A stretch of DNA of 64,000 bases from NCBI RefSeq assembly GCF_014202035.1, contig NZ_JACHFR010000003.1, positions 1-64,000 of the forward strand, read 5' to 3'. This DNA comes from Treponema rectale. Its GTDB lineage: Bacteria > Spirochaetota > Spirochaetia > Treponematales > Treponemataceae. Numbering within the stretch: the first letter of the stretch is position 1; every line of letters starts with the position of its first letter. Positions 15,618 through 25,261 of this stretch are shown here, piece by piece. The notes beneath the pieces are model-generated. The model was not told the origin of the DNA. It was given only the letters and a program-made list of their open reading frames with translations, and did not search any database. The position numbers and the translations under genes were made by a program.

Positions 15618-16886
15618 ATGTCAGATAATTTTCCATTGAATCACAGTGAACTTATGAAACTTACAGAAAAGTTTCATACACCTTTTTATCTATATGATGA
15701 AAAAGCTATTCGTGAGAATATGCGCGCTTTTACAAAAGCATTCAGCATTTTTCCGGAATTCAGGGAGCATTATGCTGTAAAAGCCTGTCCTAATCCTTAT
15801 ATTCTTAAAATTCTTATGGAAGAGGGATGTGGCGCTGACTGTTCAAGCCTGCCGGAACTTATTTTATCTGATTTAAGCGGAATAAAGGGGGACCATGTAA
15901 TTTTTACTTCCAATGAAACCCCGGCTTCTGAATATCAGTATGCCTATGAGCACGGAAACATTATAAATCTTGATGATATTACTCATATTGAGTTCCTCAA
16001 AGAATCTCTCGGAGGAAAACTTCCTGATACCATATGTTTCAGATATAATCCGGGCAGTGAAAAGCAGGGTTGTAATTCAATTATCGGTAAGCCGGAAGAA
16101 GCAAAATACGGCCTTACCAGAGAGCAGATTCTTGAAGCCTATTCAATCTGTAAGAAGGAAGGTGTAAAGCGCTTCGGTCTTCATACAATGGTTGCTTCAA
16201 ATGAACTTAATCCTGCTTTCTTCGTAGATACTGCTAAACTTTTGTTTGAACTTTGTGCAGAGATTAAAGAAAAATGCGGCGTAAACATAGAATTTGTAGA
16301 TCTTGGCGGCGGACTGGGAATTCCGTATAAGCCTGGTCAGAAGGCTGTAGATTATGATGAGGTTGCCCGCGGAATCCGTGAAGAATATGACCGGGTTATT
16401 GTTCCGGCAGGGCTTGATCCTCTTGCAATTTACTGGGAATGCGGACGTCCTGTAACCGGTCCTTACGGCTGGCTTGTTACAACTGCAGTTCATCACAAGC
16501 ACATATACCGTGAGTATGTAGCTGTTGATTCCTGCATGGCAGATCTTATGAGGCCTGGAATGTACGGTGCATATCATGAAGTAACGGTAAGCGGAAAAGA
16601 AAACGCTCCTAAGGATCATGTTTATGATGTCGTAGGATCTTTATGTGAAAACTGCGATAAGTTTGCCGTTCAGAGGGAACTTCCGGAAATAAACAGGGGA
16701 GATCTTGTTATAATTCATGATGCCGGTGCTCACGGAAGAGCCATGGGCTTTAATTATAACGGTAAGCTCCGCTGCGGTGAAATCCTTATGAGGGAAGACG
16801 GAAGCTTTAAGGAAATCCGGCGCCGCGAAACGGTGGAAGATCTTTTTGCTACACTGGATCTGAATGGAGTTAAGGATTTTAACTGA
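15618..16886 (+). CDS. lysA: Diaminopimelate decarboxylase-family PLP enzyme
   Basis: A 422-residue fold-type III PLP decarboxylase. The Schiff-base Lys lies in HYAVKACPNP (near residue 54), the His stacking on PLP in GLHTMVAS, and the phosphate loop in VDLGGGLGIPY. ECGRPVTGPYG and the active-site GSLCENCDKF with its cysteine are also present. The usual role is meso-diaminopimelate to lysine; some family members act on carboxynorspermidine or other substrates, so the exact substrate is likely but not certain. The ATG at 15618 follows AGGAGA. The gene ends at a strong bidirectional terminator. Confidence 0.82.
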   Translation: MSDNFPLNHSELMKLTEKFHTPFYLYDEKAIRENMRAFTKAFSIFPEFREHYAVKACPNPYILKILMEEGCGADCSSLPELILSDLSGIKGDHVIFTSNETPASEYQYAYEHGNIINLDDITHIEFLKESLGGKLPDTICFRYNPGSEKQGCNSIIGKPEEAKYGLTREQILEAYSICKKEGVKRFGLHTMVASNELNPAFFVDTAKLLFELCAEIKEKCGVNIEFVDLGGGLGIPYKPGQKAVDYDEVARGIREEYDRVIVPAGLDPLAIYWECGRPVTGPYGWLVTTAVHHKHIYREYVAVDSCMADLMRPGMYGAYHEVTVSGKENAPKDHVYDVVGSLCENCDKFAVQRELPEINRGDLVIIHDAGAHGRAMGFNYNGKLRCGEILMREDGSFKEIRRRETVEDLFATLDLNGVKDFN

Positions 16887-16927
16887 TTTTTAAGGCAGTA
16901 TGCTGTCTGAATAATTTTTTTCTGTAA

Positions 16928-16985
16928 AAAAACGGGCTGTCTTATCCCTGAGATTGTATTCCTAAGGATAAGGCAGCCTTTTTGT
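16928..16985. terminator. Bidirectional intrinsic terminator between lysA and deoC
   Basis: GGCTGTCTTATCC (16935-16947) pairs with GGATAAGGCAGCC (16966-16978) over 13 bp with one G-U pair. T5 follows on the plus strand, and the A7 before the stem gives a T7 tract for deoC on the minus strand. Confidence 0.9.
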
Positions 16986-17011
16986 TTGAATATAAATTAC
17001 AGGTCTGTATT

Positions 17012-17728
17012 TTATTTCCAGTTTTCTACGATTTTAACGCCTGCACTGCATCCGATGCGGGAAGCTCCTGCGTTAACCATAGCCTGTGCATCTTCTGCGC
17101 TGCGGATACCGCCGCTGGCTTTTACTCCGAAGTCAGGTCCTACGGTTTTTCTCATGAGTTCAACAGCGTGAACTGTTGCTCCGTTAGGAAGCGGTTTTCC
17201 TTCTGCATCTTTAGGATTTGCAAAACCGGTTGAAGTCTTTACGAAATCTGCACCGGCTTTAACAGAACGCTTGCAGCATTCAACGATTTCGTCGTCTGTA
17301 AGGAAACATGTTTCAAGAATTACTTTAACAATGATTTTTTTGTTTACTTCGTCTTCCTGTTCATACTGGCGGGCTGCCATTACAACGCTTTTTATGTCTT
17401 CTTCTACAGCATCGAAATTGTGGTCTTTTGCTTCTCCGATATTTATTACCATATCAAGTTCATCTGCACCGTCGTCAAGAGCAATGAAAGATTCTGCACT
17501 TTTTGCTCCGTATCCGCTTGCTCCCAGAGGAAAGCCGATAACCGTACATACTTTTACTGATGTGCCTTCCAGAAGTTCTGAGGCAAGGTGAACGTAACTT
17601 GGGTTAACGCATACTGATGCAAACTGATATTTCTTTGCTTCTTCGCACAGTTTTTCGATATCACTTTTACGTGCCGTAGGAGCAAGCTGTGTGTGGTCAA
17701 TCATTCCTGCGATTTCGTTTTTTGTCAT
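17012..17728 (-). CDS. deoC: Deoxyribose-phosphate aldolase
   Basis: A 238-residue class I aldolase that cleaves 2-deoxyribose-5-phosphate to glyceraldehyde-3-phosphate and acetaldehyde. The Schiff-base Lys lies in VKTSTGF, the proton-relay Lys in GVKASGGIR, and KVILETCFL and [10 protein letters not shown] are present. The length is close to the usual 220-260 residues. AAGGAG lies 12 bases before the ATG at 17728, somewhat far. A TATAAT on the minus strand (17784-17779) is a candidate -10. With udp nearby it fits salvage of nucleosides for carbon and energy. Confidence 0.95.
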   Translation of the reverse strand: MTKNEIAGMIDHTQLAPTARKSDIEKLCEEAKKYQFASVCVNPSYVHLASELLEGTSVKVCTVIGFPLGASGYGAKSAESFIALDDGADELDMVINIGEAKDHNFDAVEEDIKSVVMAARQYEQEDEVNKKIIVKVILETCFLTDDEIVECCKRSVKAGADFVKTSTGFANPKDAEGKPLPNGATVHAVELMRKTVGPDFGVKASGGIRSAEDAQAMVNAGASRIGCSAGVKIVENWK

Positions 17729-17850
17729 TTGTTTTGAACACTCCTTGTTAATGAATTTTCCGTTTACGCGGAATTACAATTATACAATATTAATTTAAGA
17801 AAGTGTATAATTTTTTTTGTTTAAGAAAAAAATCTTTTTTTTTAGCATAA

Positions 17851-17934
17851 ACCGGCTAGCCCCGATTGTAAGGGCGCGGAGCGTGGCGCATGCCATGGAG
17901 ACGAAGGTCGCAACCCTGAAAAGCGGGTTACGTT
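17851..17934. repeat. GC-rich structured intergenic element, possible genus-specific repeat
   Basis: An ~85-bp block is much richer in G and C than its AT-rich flanks and holds no convincing ORF. It contains short stems GCCC/GGGC (17859-17862 with 17872-17875) and AACCC/GGGTT (17912-17916 with 17925-17929). Its look recalls intergenic elements I associate with Treponema genomes, but this is from memory and no second copy lies in this window. It is not a tRNA. The rest of the 316-bp gap between deoC and udp holds A/T tracts and the udp promoter. Confidence 0.4.
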
Positions 17935-17948
17935 TCAGATGTCTGCTC

Positions 17949-18010
17949 CTGAAAAATTTTCAGATAAAATTTATTTTTAGTTTGTGTTTTGAATCTGTAT
18001 GGTTTATAAT
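17949..18010 (+). promoter_or_regulatory. Promoter and palindrome upstream of the uridine phosphorylase gene
   Basis: TTGTGT (17982-17987), a 17-bp spacer and a perfect TATAAT (18005-18010) form a good sigma-70-type promoter. A 15-bp palindrome CTGAAAA-A-TTTTCAG (17949-17963) lies just upstream and is a candidate operator or activator site. Confidence 0.6.
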
Positions 18011-18043
18011 TAATTCCCCATTAATCATAAAAAGGAGTTAGTA

Positions 18044-18823
18044 ATGGTTGATTATACTGAAGGTTCTGGAAAACAGTATCATACTGGAGTTGGACCGGAA
18101 GATATTGGTGAATATGTAATTCTTCCGGGAGATCCTAAACGCTGTGCCAAGATTGCGGAGCATTTTGATAATGCAAAACTTGTAAGTGATGTTCGTGAAT
18201 ATGTTACATATACCGGAACTCTGGATGGAGTAAAGGTTAGTGTAACTTCTACAGGTATCGGAGGTCCGAGTGCTTCCATTGCCATTGATGAACTGTCTAA
18301 GGCTGGGGCAAAGACTTTTATCCGTGTCGGAACCTGCGGCGGTATGCAGGAAAATGTTATGGGTGGTGATATTGTTATTGCAACAGGTGCTGTCCGTATG
18401 GAAGGTACAAGCCGTGAATTTGCTCCGATTGAGTATCCGGCTGTTCCTGATCTTGGGGTAACGAATGCTCTTGTTGAAGCTGCAGAAAAGCTTGGCGTAA
18501 GTCATCATGTGGGAGTCGTTCAGTGCAAGGATTCTTTTTTTGGACAGCATGAACCTGAAATTATGCCTGTAAGCTATGAGCTTGAGAATAAATGGCAGGC
18601 ATGGCTGAGAATGGGCTGTCTTGCTTCTGAAATGGAAAGTGCGGCTTTATTTATTGCTGGGCAGTTTCTCAGGGTAAGATGCGGTTCCTGCTTCCTGGTT
18701 GTTGCAAATCAGGAGCGTGCAAAGAAAGGTCTTGAAAATAAACAGGCTCATGATACTGAGCTTGCAATAAAGACGGCAGTTGAGGCACTGCGTATTCTGA
18801 TTAAAAAAGATCAGAAAAAATAA
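18044..18823 (+). CDS. udp: Uridine phosphorylase-type nucleoside phosphorylase
   Basis: A 259-residue NP-I family enzyme that splits a nucleoside with phosphate into base and (deoxy)ribose-1-phosphate. Family marks are VILPGDPKR near residue 26, [26 protein letters not shown] and the ribose-binding SEMESAALF. The last and the residues around [10 protein letters not shown] suggest the pyrimidine (Udp) branch rather than DeoD, with moderate certainty. AAGGAG precedes the ATG. It is followed by a strong terminator and is transcribed divergently from deoC, with which it shares a pathway. Confidence 0.85.
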   Translation: MVDYTEGSGKQYHTGVGPEDIGEYVILPGDPKRCAKIAEHFDNAKLVSDVREYVTYTGTLDGVKVSVTSTGIGGPSASIAIDELSKAGAKTFIRVGTCGGMQENVMGGDIVIATGAVRMEGTSREFAPIEYPAVPDLGVTNALVEAAEKLGVSHHVGVVQCKDSFFGQHEPEIMPVSYELENKWQAWLRMGCLASEMESAALFIAGQFLRVRCGSCFLVVANQERAKKGLENKQAHDTELAIKTAVEALRILIKKDQKK

Positions 18824-18829
18824 AAAAAT

Positions 18830-18868
18830 GCCGGCATGGAGATTTTTTTCTGACAGCCGGCTTTTTTA
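18830..18868 (+). terminator. Intrinsic terminator of udp
   Basis: GCCGGC (18830-18835) pairs with GCCGGC (18856-18861), followed by TTTTTT. Confidence 0.85.
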
Positions 18869-18917
18869 TTGTAAAAAAAATTTACATATGAAACATTGTA
18901 AATAATTATCTTTCATG

Positions 18918-19069
18918 TTACTTTGAAATCAGGTAACAAGGGAGTAGCTTGTACGCTGAAAGGCTGCAACATTATTTCGTCATCACGAGAGTTTTCTCCG
19001 GAATATGTTCTAAGAAGCGAGACTTTTACTGCAGATTTTTATGTTTGCAGGGAAAGTCTCTTTTTTTTT
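18918..19069 (+). promoter_or_regulatory. yybP-ykoY (manganese) riboswitch with intrinsic terminator
   Basis: The conserved blocks are in order: AAGGGAGTAGCTT (18938-18950, the L1 metal-site loop), CTGCAACATTA (18964-18974, the L3 loop) and AAGCGAGAC (19015-19023). A terminator follows immediately: GAGACTTT (19019-19026) with AAAGTCTC (19053-19060), extended inward by CTGCA/TGCAG, and then T9. The first terminator strand overlaps the last aptamer block, so metal binding should prevent termination and switch on the downstream exchanger. The assignment to this family is by consensus reading. Confidence 0.85.
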
Positions 19070-19096
19070 GCAGACATATCTTACGAAGGAGAAGCT

Positions 19097-20074
19097 ATGG
19101 TTGTAGTGAATGTGGTGATTTTAGTCATTGCTTTTGCGGCATTGATTAAGGGTGCGGATGTTTTTGTGGAAGGAAGTTCTGCTCTTGCACGTCTTTTCAG
19201 GATTTCCGGTGTTGTCATCGGGCTTACTGTTGTTGCAATGGGAACCAGCATGCCTGAACTTGCAGTGAGCGTTTCTGCTGCGGTTCAGGGTTCCAGTGAG
19301 ATTGCACTGTCTAATGTCGTGGGGTCGAATATTTTTAATCTTCTTGGTGTTCTCGGTTTATGTGCCGTGATAAAAGCTCTTCCTGTTGACACTGTAATTT
19401 TGAAAAGGGATTTTTCTGTTTCAGCTGTATCTACGGCTGCTGTTTTTACTGTAAGTTCTGCCGCGGGTCTTTTCAGTAAAAGATTTTTTAATCTTGATAT
19501 GGGGGCAGTTTCCGGTACTGTTTCCAGACTGTCTGGAATTATTCTTGTTGCTGCATTTATTGTATATATCGTTTATCTGATTTTTGATGCAAGAAAGCAT
19601 CCCTGCGGGGAAACGGGGGGCATAAAACATTCACTTTGGAAATGTCTGCTTCTTATAACGATTGGTCTTGTTCTGATTATTATCGGAGGAAAGGCTGTCG
19701 TTGACAGTGCCCGGAATATTGCGAGATTTTTCGGTATGAGTGAAACTCTGATAGGTCTTACCATTGTTGCCGTCGGTACTTCACTTCCTGAACTGGTTAC
19801 TTCGGTTGTTGCGGCAGGAAAAGGGGAAGTTGCTCTTGCTGCAGGCAATATACTCGGTTCAAATATTTTTAATCTGCTTTTTATACTTGGATTTTCTGCG
19901 GTCATTCATCCTGTCAGTGTAAATACGGCTTCTGTTTATGATATGTTTATTCTTATTGCCGTAACTGTAATGACCTGGATTTTTTCTTTAAGCGGGCGTA
20001 AAATCACTCGGGCAGAAGGGTGGATAATGCTTATGTGTTATGCAGCTTCTACAGTTTTTGCTGTTCTGCGCTAA
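19097..20074 (+). CDS. CaCA-family cation antiporter (YrbG-like), probably Mn2+/Ca2+ export
   Basis: A 325-residue inner-membrane protein with about ten spans and the two alpha-repeats of the family: GLTVVAMGTSMPELAVS...NVVGSNIFNLLG and GLTIVAVGTSLPELVTS...NILGSNIFNLLF. The paired Glu residues in MPEL/LPEL bind the cation in exchangers driven by Na+ or H+. The ATG at 19097 has AAGGAG 7 bases upstream; an in-frame extension from 18923 would read the riboswitch itself and is rejected. The upstream manganese riboswitch suggests a role in manganese homeostasis rather than calcium alone. Confidence 0.87.
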   Translation: MVVVNVVILVIAFAALIKGADVFVEGSSALARLFRISGVVIGLTVVAMGTSMPELAVSVSAAVQGSSEIALSNVVGSNIFNLLGVLGLCAVIKALPVDTVILKRDFSVSAVSTAAVFTVSSAAGLFSKRFFNLDMGAVSGTVSRLSGIILVAAFIVYIVYLIFDARKHPCGETGGIKHSLWKCLLLITIGLVLIIIGGKAVVDSARNIARFFGMSETLIGLTIVAVGTSLPELVTSVVAAGKGEVALAAGNILGSNIFNLLFILGFSAVIHPVSVNTASVYDMFILIAVTVMTWIFSLSGRKITRAEGWIMLMCYAASTVFAVLR

Positions 20075-20078
20075 TGCT

Positions 20079-20137
20079 TCCGGAGGCTGAACGGAAACTG
20101 AATGTGAAGTCTTTTGTTCAGTCTCCGGATATTATTT
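20079..20137. terminator. Long hairpin between convergent exchanger and chemoreceptor genes
   Basis: TCCGGAGGCTGAAC (20079-20092) pairs with GTTCAGTCTCCGGA (20116-20129) over 14 bp with one G-U pair. The T-rich tail (TATTATTT) is weak, so the terminator call rests mostly on stem strength and its place between converging genes. Confidence 0.65.
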
Positions 20138-22217
20138 AAACCTTAAACTGGTCTATCTGACCTCCGATGCTGGTTATGGATTCCTGCATCTGCCTGGCTA
20201 TTTCAGTGAGTGCGACTCCTGTTTCATTTATTTTTTTTGCACCTATGCTCATTTCACCCATGCTTGTCTGCATTATACCGGTGGCGTCCTGAAGATTTTT
20301 TACACCTTCCAGAATTGCTTTGTTGCCTTCTGACATCTCATGGCTTGCAGTGCGGACTTCCGTCGTACTGTCATTCATAAGGTGCAGTGCTTCACTTATC
20401 TGCATTGAGCCTTCATTCTGTTCCTGCATTGCGGCCTGAATCTGATGAACGAGCTGGTCTGTATTGGAAATATGATTTGTTACATCGATGAATGCCTGGT
20501 TAGACTGTTGTGATACATTTACCATTTCAGAAATTGCTGTCTGAATATTTGACAGTTCATCACCGATAGTTTTAGACTGCTGACTTGATGTTTCGGAAAG
20601 CTTTCTGATTTCGTCTGCTACTACAGAGAAGCCTTTGCCTGCATCTCCCGCATGAGCTGCTTCTATGGCAGCATTCATTGCAAGAAGATTTGTCTGTTCT
20701 GCAATAGCTGCGATAGCTGTGTTTGCTTCCTGAAGTGTTTGACTCATATTCATGACCTGGCCTATACGTTCGTTTACTTCGCTCTGGAGTTTGGAACCTG
20801 TTCCTGCACTTTCAGCTAAAGCTTCAAAGGATTCTGTCATTTTTTCTACAGATGAGTTTACGGATTTTATGTTTCCTATCATTTCTTCAACTGCGGCTGA
20901 TGCCTGAGCTACTCCTGAACTCTGGGTTTCAATCATTTTTTCAAGAGAATCAATGTTTGAGGCTATTTCGTTTACTGCTCCTGCAGTGTCGTGTACGCTG
21001 TTGCCCTGATTTTCGATTTGAGTATGAACTGATTCAATGTTTGCAAGAATCTGCGTTATTGATGCACTTGTATCATTTGTACTGTCAGCAAGGGCAGTTC
21101 CTGCACTGCCTAAAGTTTCCTTTGATTTTTTTATCATTGAAATTATTGACTGAAGCTTTTCTGTAAATACATTGAATCCTTTTACTACATCTCCGATTTC
21201 ATCTCTGCTTTTTGTATCTATGCGTTTAGTAAGGTCTGCATCACCTGAGGCAATGTCTTCAATCGATGCCTTGACAAGATTAAGCGGCTTTATGTAATAG
21301 TTGATCATGATTCCGCCTGCAATAAAGGCAATTACAAGAATTACGACAAGCACAACAGCCATTATTTCAAGCATTTCTGTCAGCCCGGCATAAAAATCTG
21401 AATACGGTGCACAGCAGAGGACAGACCAGTTTGTGTTTTCAATCGGAGCGTACGCGGCAACCATTTTTTCACCTGACATGTTATCGGTAAATACTCCGCC
21501 TCCTGAGTTTCCTGAGTACATATCCTTTACAAGTATGGAAATATCTCCTCTGGAATCTCTATCCATTATCTGTCCCTCTGTAACTTCATTCAGTTCATTG
21601 GAAGCAACGAATTTTCCTGTCGTACGGTCAATGACTTTTATTATTGAAGAGTTTCCGAACTTTACATTTGAAATCTCTCCGGAAAGGACATTTCCCTTTA
21701 CGTTTGCAACAATGACGCCCATTATTGAATGACTGTCATCGTATACAGGTACTGAATAATGCTGAAGCAGGTCTCCGCTTACGGGGCTTATTGCAGGAGT
21801 ATCAACATAATGCCTTCCCGATTTTGCCGATGTAAAGAATTCGCTGCTGCTCATGTTTATTTTCTGTCCTGCTGCAGAAAATGAATCTCCTTCATAAGTA
21901 TAGAATGCAATATTTTCGTAGACAGAATTGATTTCCTTTATGGAAGAAAGTCTCCTGCATTTTTCTGATAGTTCCATGTCTTTATTTTTGGCAGTATCAG
22001 TTGCTGCAATTCCTTCCAGCAGACGGTAGTGATGTTCGTTTCCGGCTGTTATTTTACTTGCAACATTTTCTGTTGTGGAATTCATAAGGTGCTGGACAGT
22101 TTCACGGACTGTTGAAGTAGAAAGATTCCTTGCTACCAGCATCAGTGCCATGTTTGAAATCAATGCAATAAAAATAACAAGAAATGTGAGTTTGAATCTA
22201 AGGCTGTGTAGTTTCAT
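20136..22217 (-). CDS. Methyl-accepting chemotaxis protein
   Basis: A 693-residue chemoreceptor. TM1 lies at about residues 8-28. A periplasmic dCache-like ligand domain (about 35-275) follows, with SVPVYDDSHSIMGVIVANV and DRTTGKFVAS. TM2 is at about 283-305, and a HAMP domain (YIKPLNLVKASIEDIASGDADLTKRI) leads to a coiled-coil signalling domain. Its conserved tip is [20 protein letters not shown], followed by [15 protein letters not shown] cytoplasmic Cache-type ligand cannot be deduced. The ribosome-binding site GGAG precedes the ATG. It ends opposite the exchanger gene. Confidence 0.95.
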   Translation of the reverse strand: MKLHSLRFKLTFLVIFIALISNMALMLVARNLSTSTVRETVQHLMNSTTENVASKITAGNEHHYRLLEGIAATDTAKNKDMELSEKCRRLSSIKEINSVYENIAFYTYEGDSFSAAGQKINMSSSEFFTSAKSGRHYVDTPAISPVSGDLLQHYSVPVYDDSHSIMGVIVANVKGNVLSGEISNVKFGNSSIIKVIDRTTGKFVASNELNEVTEGQIMDRDSRGDISILVKDMYSGNSGGGVFTDNMSGEKMVAAYAPIENTNWSVLCCAPYSDFYAGLTEMLEIMAVVLVVILVIAFIAGGIMINYYIKPLNLVKASIEDIASGDADLTKRIDTKSRDEIGDVVKGFNVFTEKLQSIISMIKKSKETLGSAGTALADSTNDTSASITQILANIESVHTQIENQGNSVHDTAGAVNEIASNIDSLEKMIETQSSGVAQASAAVEEMIGNIKSVNSSVEKMTESFEALAESAGTGSKLQSEVNERIGQVMNMSQTLQEANTAIAAIAEQTNLLAMNAAIEAAHAGDAGKGFSVVADEIRKLSETSSQQSKTIGDELSNIQTAISEMVNVSQQSNQAFIDVTNHISNTDQLVHQIQAAMQEQNEGSMQISEALHLMNDSTTEVRTASHEMSEGNKAILEGVKNLQDATGIMQTSMGEMSIGAKKINETGVALTEIARQMQESITSIGGQIDQFKV

Positions 22218-22370
22218 TTTTTTTCTCCAATTTAACCGAAAGTTTTAACACTGAGGAAGCTAAAAACAAGTTTGTGAGAAGATTTTATTTGATATTATTG
22301 ATAAAAAAATTACAGAAACTTAATCTTTTTTCAGTTTGGGTTTAATTTCATTTAAGATTTTTCAGATGTA

Positions 22371-22997
22371 TTAAAGCAGTGACTGTATGAGTCTGACAAT
22401 TTTTATTTTTATTCCTGCACCCCAGATGATTCCGCTCTGCAGGTAATTTTTATAATCTTCCGGAACTTTTGTTTTATCTTCTAAAAAAATATATTTATAG
22501 CCTCCGCGAATATCGAGGGCTACGTATTCATTTATCTGCCATTTCCATCCCATTTCTGGAAAAACAGATATAAAGTTTCTCTGCAGGTCTTTCTCGTTTT
22601 CATCAGTGCTGTATCCTATAAAATCCATGGCCCCTCCGATGACCAGGTAAAGTTTGTCCAGAGATTTGGAAAGAGGATAGTATTCTGCTCCCAGTCCGAA
22701 ATTTACGGTCGGAATCATTTTTTCTTTTCGTATGAAGGTGCAGTGGGCAAAGTTAACTTTAAGTGCTGAATGAAATGCCAGATACTGTTCATACGTAAAG
22801 CCCAGCCCCCAGCCGTTGTTGGAAAGTCCAAGTATAGTTGCGGAAAAATCAAGGGAAAAGGCGCGGGTCTTTAAGTTTTCCTGTATGTTTTCAGTGAAAG
22901 CTGGTTCTTCTGAACTGTAGTTTTCCTGAGAAAAAACTGATGAAGGTATCTGCAGGAGAAGCAGCAGTATTATTATTTTTGATATTCTTGTTTTCAT
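22371..22997 (-). CDS. Predicted outer-membrane beta-barrel-like protein of unknown function
   Basis: A 208-residue exported protein. The signal peptide is hydrophobic with cleavage predicted after SVFS. Afterwards come alternating aromatic/hydrophobic strands and Gly turns typical of small barrels: FSLDFSATILGLSNNGWGLGFTYEQ, VNFGLGAEYYPL, LYLVIGGAMDF, WKWQINEYVALDIRGGYKYIF. The last residues (IKIVRLIQSLL) lack the classical terminal Phe. The start at 22997 is chosen from the signal peptide; no good ribosome-binding site is visible. I do not recognise a specific family. Confidence 0.6.
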   Translation of the reverse strand: MKTRISKIIILLLLLQIPSSVFSQENYSSEEPAFTENIQENLKTRAFSLDFSATILGLSNNGWGLGFTYEQYLAFHSALKVNFAHCTFIRKEKMIPTVNFGLGAEYYPLSKSLDKLYLVIGGAMDFIGYSTDENEKDLQRNFISVFPEMGWKWQINEYVALDIRGGYKYIFLEDKTKVPEDYKNYLQSGIIWGAGIKIKIVRLIQSLL

Positions 22998-23083
22998 GTG
23001 GACGCCGGTATTTATCCTTTTTCTTAAAAAAATCACCCTGACAGTATACATGAAAATTTAATTTTAGATAATTTCTATTTTTT

Positions 23084-23111
23084 TTGAAATTGAAAAAATT
23101 GGTTTTATAAT
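23084..23111 (+). promoter_or_regulatory. Sigma-70-type promoter of the second chemoreceptor gene
   Basis: TTGAAA (23084-23089), a 16-bp spacer and a perfect TATAAT (23106-23111), 30 bp before the ATG at 23141. A GCGAGG ribosome-binding site lies between. Confidence 0.7.
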
Positions 23112-23140
23112 TTAATAAGCATCATTGGGCGAGGTTTTGT

Positions 23141-25222
23141 ATGAAGCAGAAAAAACATCTTTCCCTTATTTGGGAACTTTTAATCGGTACAATTGGAACT
23201 TTATTTATAGTTTCGCTTTTTCTTTTTATTTCATTTACTTATGTAATGCGCACGATGATACGGTCTGTAACGATTAATTCAGTTGAACAGGCTATGAATG
23301 TGCTTGACGGTAAGATTTCTTCCATATTAGGGGAATATAATGATCTTGTAATAAATCTGGCTCGTGTGGTTCCTTCGCTTGAAAACAGGGATCAGATACG
23401 TAGTGTTGTAAAAAGTATGGGCCGCAATATGATGGATGAAACCTTACTGTATTATGCGACTTACGAGCAGATCTGGGATGGGGGAACTCTTATTTCCCAT
23501 ACTGGATGGGAGGCTCCCGGGGATTTTGACATGCAGTCCCGTCTGTGGCATAAGAATGCCGTTAACAACCGTAATAAAATTTGTTACACGGAACCTTTTA
23601 CGGATGCTAATACCGGAAAAATTATCGTTACTGTAAGTTATAATGTTCTTGATGATTCAGGTAAGATCATTGGAGTTGCAGCTGCTGATATTGTTCTTGA
23701 TGCACTGTCTCAGGCTGTAAAGAATATTAATCTTTCTGATAACAGCAGGATTTACATTGTTGCTTCTGACGGACGCTTTATTACAAATGATGATTTTTCA
23801 CTGATAATGAATAAAAGTTATCTTGATACTCTGGATGAAAAAACAGTTTCTAAGGCTGAATACTTAAGTGGAAAAGAACGTACGTTTACGGAAGGTGACA
23901 GATTCTTTGGCGTTCGTCCTGTTTCCGGTACTGACTGGTACATCGTTACGGAAGGTCCTTCTTCTGATTTCAGCGGAGCTTATACCAGCCTTCTTATTTT
24001 TGTTATGATGATTCTTGCCGTGATTGTTGTTGTTTTAATCCTCATGGATGTCATTCTTTCCAATCGTGTTGCAAAACATTTCCGCGTAATTGTTGAAGGC
24101 TGTGAATATATTGCGAAGGGTGATTTTACAAAAATATATCCGGATTTCTTTACAAAAGAAGCTTCTTTGCTTGCAAAAGGATTCAATACGTTTTCAAAGA
24201 GCATAGGCTCTCTGGTAGGAACAATACGTGAGTCATCTGCTTCAATATCGCAGGTGTCTGAACAGCTTGCTTCCAATACTCAGGAAATAAATGATTCTGT
24301 CTCTACTACGGAAAATGCCATTGCAGGAATGAATGGTACGATTGAAAAGCAGGCTATGGCAATAACTTCTGTAAATGAAGCCGTAACCCAGGTTGTTCAG
24401 AAAACAAAGAATCTTGATTCTGAAATTGATAATCAGAATAAACTTATAATTTCATCATCTGAAAATATTGAAAGCATGATGAAGCAGTTTTTTGGAATTA
24501 CAAAAACAGCTGAAAGCATGACTTCAAGAGTTGACAGTATTGTAAAATCTTCTGCTTCCAGTACGGATGCCCTTAAAAAATCTGTGGCACAGATTCAGGA
24601 AGTTCAGGCTGAATCAGGAGCCCTTCTTGAAATGAATACTGTAATTTCTTCCGTTGCCAGTCAGACGAACCTTCTTGCTATGAATGCTGCGATAGAAGCA
24701 GCGCATGCCGGAGAAAGCGGAAAAGGATTTGCTGTTGTAGCAGATGAAATTCGAAAACTTGCAGAGACAACTTCAAAGCAGGCTAAGAATTCAAGTGCTT
24801 CCCTGAGGTCAATTCAGGAAAAAATTGATGATATTTCATCTTCATCTCTTGATGTGGAAAAATCTTTTGAACTTACTATCGGTGAAATTCAGAATTTTGA
24901 AACTGCAATGACATCTCTTTCTCAGACAGTCAGCAGGGAAGGAAAAAGAGCTGAGGAGATTCTGGAATCCCTTACGGATATTAAGACGAGCTGTTCCAAT
25001 GTAAAGGAAAGTGCCTCTGTAATTACAGAAGGTACTGCAAGGGTAGAAGAGAACTGCGTGAACCTTACATCAATGCAGTCAGAAGTTGATAATGGAATCC
25101 GTTCCTGTGATTCAGCTTCAAAAGTTCTGGAGGCTACCTCAAAGAATATCAGTGAGATTTCAGGGAAGGCTCAGCAGTCTGTAGGAAAACTTACTGATGC
25201 AGTCAGTGCTTTCAATGTGTAA
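23141..25222 (+). CDS. Methyl-accepting chemotaxis protein with dCache_1 sensor
   Basis: A 693-residue chemoreceptor. TM1 is at about 12-35. The periplasmic dCache_1 domain (about 40-280) has [16 protein letters not shown] and GVAAADI. This partly matches the amino-acid-binding dCache signature (R-x-W, Y, D), although the usual Tyr after Trp is His. TM2 is at about 285-307, followed by HAMP and a signalling domain with tip [20 protein letters not shown] and [17 protein letters not shown]. It is transcribed from its own promoter, divergently from the barrel-like gene. The stop codon sits in a perfect hairpin CAATGTGT/ACACATTG. Confidence 0.95.
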   Translation: MKQKKHLSLIWELLIGTIGTLFIVSLFLFISFTYVMRTMIRSVTINSVEQAMNVLDGKISSILGEYNDLVINLARVVPSLENRDQIRSVVKSMGRNMMDETLLYYATYEQIWDGGTLISHTGWEAPGDFDMQSRLWHKNAVNNRNKICYTEPFTDANTGKIIVTVSYNVLDDSGKIIGVAAADIVLDALSQAVKNINLSDNSRIYIVASDGRFITNDDFSLIMNKSYLDTLDEKTVSKAEYLSGKERTFTEGDRFFGVRPVSGTDWYIVTEGPSSDFSGAYTSLLIFVMMILAVIVVVLILMDVILSNRVAKHFRVIVEGCEYIAKGDFTKIYPDFFTKEASLLAKGFNTFSKSIGSLVGTIRESSASISQVSEQLASNTQEINDSVSTTENAIAGMNGTIEKQAMAITSVNEAVTQVVQKTKNLDSEIDNQNKLIISSSENIESMMKQFFGITKTAESMTSRVDSIVKSSASSTDALKKSVAQIQEVQAESGALLEMNTVISSVASQTNLLAMNAAIEAAHAGESGKGFAVVADEIRKLAETTSKQAKNSSASLRSIQEKIDDISSSSLDVEKSFELTIGEIQNFETAMTSLSQTVSREGKRAEEILESLTDIKTSCSNVKESASVITEGTARVEENCVNLTSMQSEVDNGIRSCDSASKVLEATSKNISEISGKAQQSVGKLTDAVSAFNV

Positions 25223-25261
25223 ACACATTGAGGTATAGATAGGGCTGTCCAAAAAGTATGA

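Noticed and set aside
17851-17934. tRNA gene in the GC-rich block
   Set aside because: No cloverleaf, T-loop GTTCGAATC-type sequence or acceptor stem is found.
18923-19096. N-terminal extension of the CaCA exchanger
   Set aside because: The extension is the translated riboswitch and terminator; the internal ATG at 19097 has a strong ribosome-binding site.
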